Of a DNA stretch of 6,324 bases, positions 4,745-6,324 are shown piece after piece (positions within the stretch are counted from its first letter, which is position 1; each line of letters starts with the position of its first letter). The translations under genes were made by a program, and so were the position numbers. Source of the DNA: an uncultured Pseudoxanthomonas sp. (lineage in GTDB: Bacteria > Pseudomonadota > Gammaproteobacteria > Xanthomonadales > Xanthomonadaceae). The notes beneath the pieces were generated by a model. It did no database searches. It was not told where the DNA came from and saw nothing but the letters and a program-made list of their open reading frames with translations. The DNA lies in contig CALJUL010000014.1 in NCBI GenBank assembly GCA_937975725.1, positions 1-6,324 on the forward strand, written 5' to 3'.

Positions 4745-6324
4745 TCAGGCAAGCCGGTCCGCCGCCGCCACGATGTCCTCTTCGCCCGGCAGCACCAGGA
4801 AGGCCGCGCCCGCCAGCGGCGTGTAGGTGTCGGCGCCGACCACGCGCTGGAACGGCCGCGCGCCGTAACCGGCTTCGGCGATGGCGGTGATCACGCCCTC
4901 GCCCACGCCGGCCGAATGCCGCCCCTCGTCGACGATCAGGATGCGCTTGGCGCTCTTCGCCTGCTCGGCGATGAAGCCCTCGTTGAGCGGCGCCAGCCAG
5001 CGCAGGTCGACCACGCGCACCTTCCACCCGTGCTTCTTCTCGATGCCGCGCGCCGCGCGCAGGCTCATCGGCACGCCGTTGCCGTAGGTGAACACCACCA
5101 GGTCGTCGGCGTCGGCGTCGTACACGCGGCCCTCGCCCAGCGGCATGGCCTGGTCCTGCGCCGGGTACGGGAACAGCCACTGGCCGTCGCCCGCTTCGTA
5201 CAAGTCCTTGGTCATGTACAACGCGATGGGTTCAAGGAACACGGTGACGCGGCCGTCCACCTTGGCCAGCGCCGCCAGCGTGCGCAGCATCGTCGCCGCA
5301 TCGTCGCCGCGCGAGGGACAGCCGACCACCAGGCCGGGGATGTCGCGCAGCGCGGTGATCGAGTTGTCGTTGTGGAAATGCCCGCCGAAGCCGCGCTGGT
5401 AACCGAGCCCGGCGATGCGCACCAGCATCGGGTTGCGGTACTGGTCGTTGCTGAAGAACTGCAGGCTGGCCGCCTCGCCGCGGATCTGGTCGCAGGCATT
5501 GTGGAAATACGCCAGGTACTGGATCTCCGGCACCGGCAGCATGCCCATGTTGGCGTAGCCCTGGGCCAGGCCCAGGATCATGGTCTCGTCCAGCAGCGTG
5601 TTGAACACGCGGCCGCCCTTGAACGCCTTCTGCAGTCCCTTGGTGACGGTGTACACGCCGCCCTTCTGCGCCACGTCCTCGCCGAACAGCAGCGTCTCCG
5701 GGTACTTGCAGAACAGGTCGTGCAGCGCGTTGTTGATCTGGATGGCGAGGTGGCGCGGCGGCAGCTTTTCCGGCAGCTTCTCCTCGCTGCCGAACGCGGC
5801 CACGCGCTTGTCGTGCGGCGCCGGGCGCGCGGCCTCCGCGGCCACGGCCTGCGGGGTGTACGGCGCCAGCGGCGCCATCACCTGCTCCAGCGTCTCGATC
5901 TTGGGCCGGCGGTCGGCTTCCTCGGCGGCGGCGAAGCAGCGCGCGCGGATGGCTTCGTACAGGGCCAGCAGTTCGTCCCTGGAATACAGGCCCGACTCCA
6001 GCGCGATGGCCGCCGAGCGCAGCAGCGGATCGGTGGCCTCCACTGCGCACAGTTCCTCGATGCTGCGCCACTCGATTTCGAAGTCGGTGCCGGCGTGGCC
6101 CATGATGCGGGTGGTGCGCAGGTGCAGGAAGGTCGGCCGGCGCGTGCGGCGGCAATGCTCCACCGCCGCCTGTACCTGGCCGTAGCCGGCCGCCAGGTCC
6201 AGGCCGTCGGCCTGGAAGTAGTCCAGGTCAGCGCGGTCGCGGAAGTTGCGGCCAATCCAGCCGTCCGGCGTCTTCACCGAGATGCCGATGCCGTTGTCCT
6301 CGCAGACGAACAGCACCGGCGCCG
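4745..6324 (-). CDS. Fused alpha-beta E1 component of a 2-oxo-acid dehydrogenase (ThDP-dependent), partial
   Basis: C-terminal 525 codons of a thiamine-diphosphate E1 enzyme, whose class decarboxylates a 2-oxo acid and transfers the acyl group to a lipoyl E2. The frame is open to the right edge, so the N-terminal part of the alpha half is missing. Numbering from the GTG at 6316: LFVCEDNGIGIS (2-13) is the end of the alpha ThDP-binding region. RIMGHAGTD (70-78), with His74, is the alpha active-site loop, normally GHSTSD. A Pro/Ala-rich linker spans about 150-188. The beta half then begins and carries FGEDVAQKGGVY with Glu213, the ThDP-activating glutamate, and FGGHFHNDNS (310-319) at the active-site histidine region. 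The transketolase C-terminal domain follows from about residue 395 to the stop. Substrate is uncertain: branched-chain (2-oxoisovalerate) is most likely by resemblance, pyruvate or another 2-oxo acid possible. The E2 and E3 genes are not in view. Confidence 0.87.
   Translation of the reverse strand, partial: APVLFVCEDNGIGISVKTPDGWIGRNFRDRADLDYFQADGLDLAAGYGQVQAAVEHCRRTRRPTFLHLRTTRIMGHAGTDFEIEWRSIEELCAVEATDPLLRSAAIALESGLYSRDELLALYEAIRARCFAAAEEADRRPKIETLEQVMAPLAPYTPQAVAAEAARPAPHDKRVAAFGSEEKLPEKLPPRHLAIQINNALHDLFCKYPETLLFGEDVAQKGGVYTVTKGLQKAFKGGRVFNTLLDETMILGLAQGYANMGMLPVPEIQYLAYFHNACDQIRGEAASLQFFSNDQYRNPMLVRIAGLGYQRGFGGHFHNDNSITALRDIPGLVVGCPSRGDDAATMLRTLAALAKVDGRVTVFLEPIALYMTKDLYEAGDGQWLFPYPAQDQAMPLGEGRVYDADADDLVVFTYGNGVPMSLRAARGIEKKHGWKVRVVDLRWLAPLNEGFIAEQAKSAKRILIVDEGRHSAGVGEGVITAIAEAGYGARPFQRVVGADTYTPLAGAAFLVLPGEEDIVAAADRLA

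Overview
The window is a GC-rich stretch of bacterial chromosome that looks like a gammaproteobacterium, most probably of the Xanthomonadaceae group (Lysobacter, Luteimonas, Stenotrophomonas or Xanthomonas type). That placement rests on the very high GC, the style of the SDH subunits, a UbiM-type hydroxylase, a fused E1 dehydrogenase, and a TGTAGGAG-type intergenic element. It is inferred from protein style only; no search was run. The content is mainly core aerobic respiratory metabolism with intact genes, no transposons, no RNA genes and no CRISPR.

Layout. Bases 1-1866 (minus strand, read right to left) hold a succinate dehydrogenase operon: a small SDHAF4/DUF1674 assembly factor (1681-1866), sdhC (1232-1624), sdhD (852-1235, GTG start overlapping the sdhC stop by 4 nt) and the first 282 codons of sdhA (1-846, running off the left edge). 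A near-consensus sigma70 promoter on the minus strand (TTGTCA-N17-TAAAAT, 1888-1916) sits just upstream and fixes the assembly-factor start at the ATG at 1866. Divergently, 1906-2772 (plus) encodes the folate-binding Fe-S maintenance protein YgfZ. Its 86-nt downstream gap contains a strong FNR/ANR-type box (TTGATCCACGTCAA, 2790-2803) spaced correctly from a -10-like element. After it comes an FAD hydroxylase of the UbiH/UbiF/UbiM family (2859-4091, plus), best matched by motif to UbiM of ubiquinone biosynthesis.

The right part is on the minus strand and converges on ubiM. It holds a small NAD(P)H-dependent FMN reductase (4108-4650) and, 94 nt upstream of it, the C-terminal 525 codons of a fused alpha-beta E1 2-oxo-acid dehydrogenase (4745-6324, running off the right edge). 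The gap between them (4651-4744) holds a possible weak promoter and a degenerate TGTAGGAG-type hairpin repeat.

How they fit together: SDH oxidises succinate and reduces ubiquinone. SDHAF4-type factors help mature the flavinylated SdhA, YgfZ supports Fe-S enzymes, UbiM makes the quinone that SDH reduces, and the E1 feeds acyl-CoA and NADH into the same metabolism. I found no convincing undescribed multi-gene system. The most interesting signals are regulatory: the FNR/ANR-type site in front of an oxygen-using quinone hydroxylase, and the compact divergent control region shared by the sdh operon and ygfZ.
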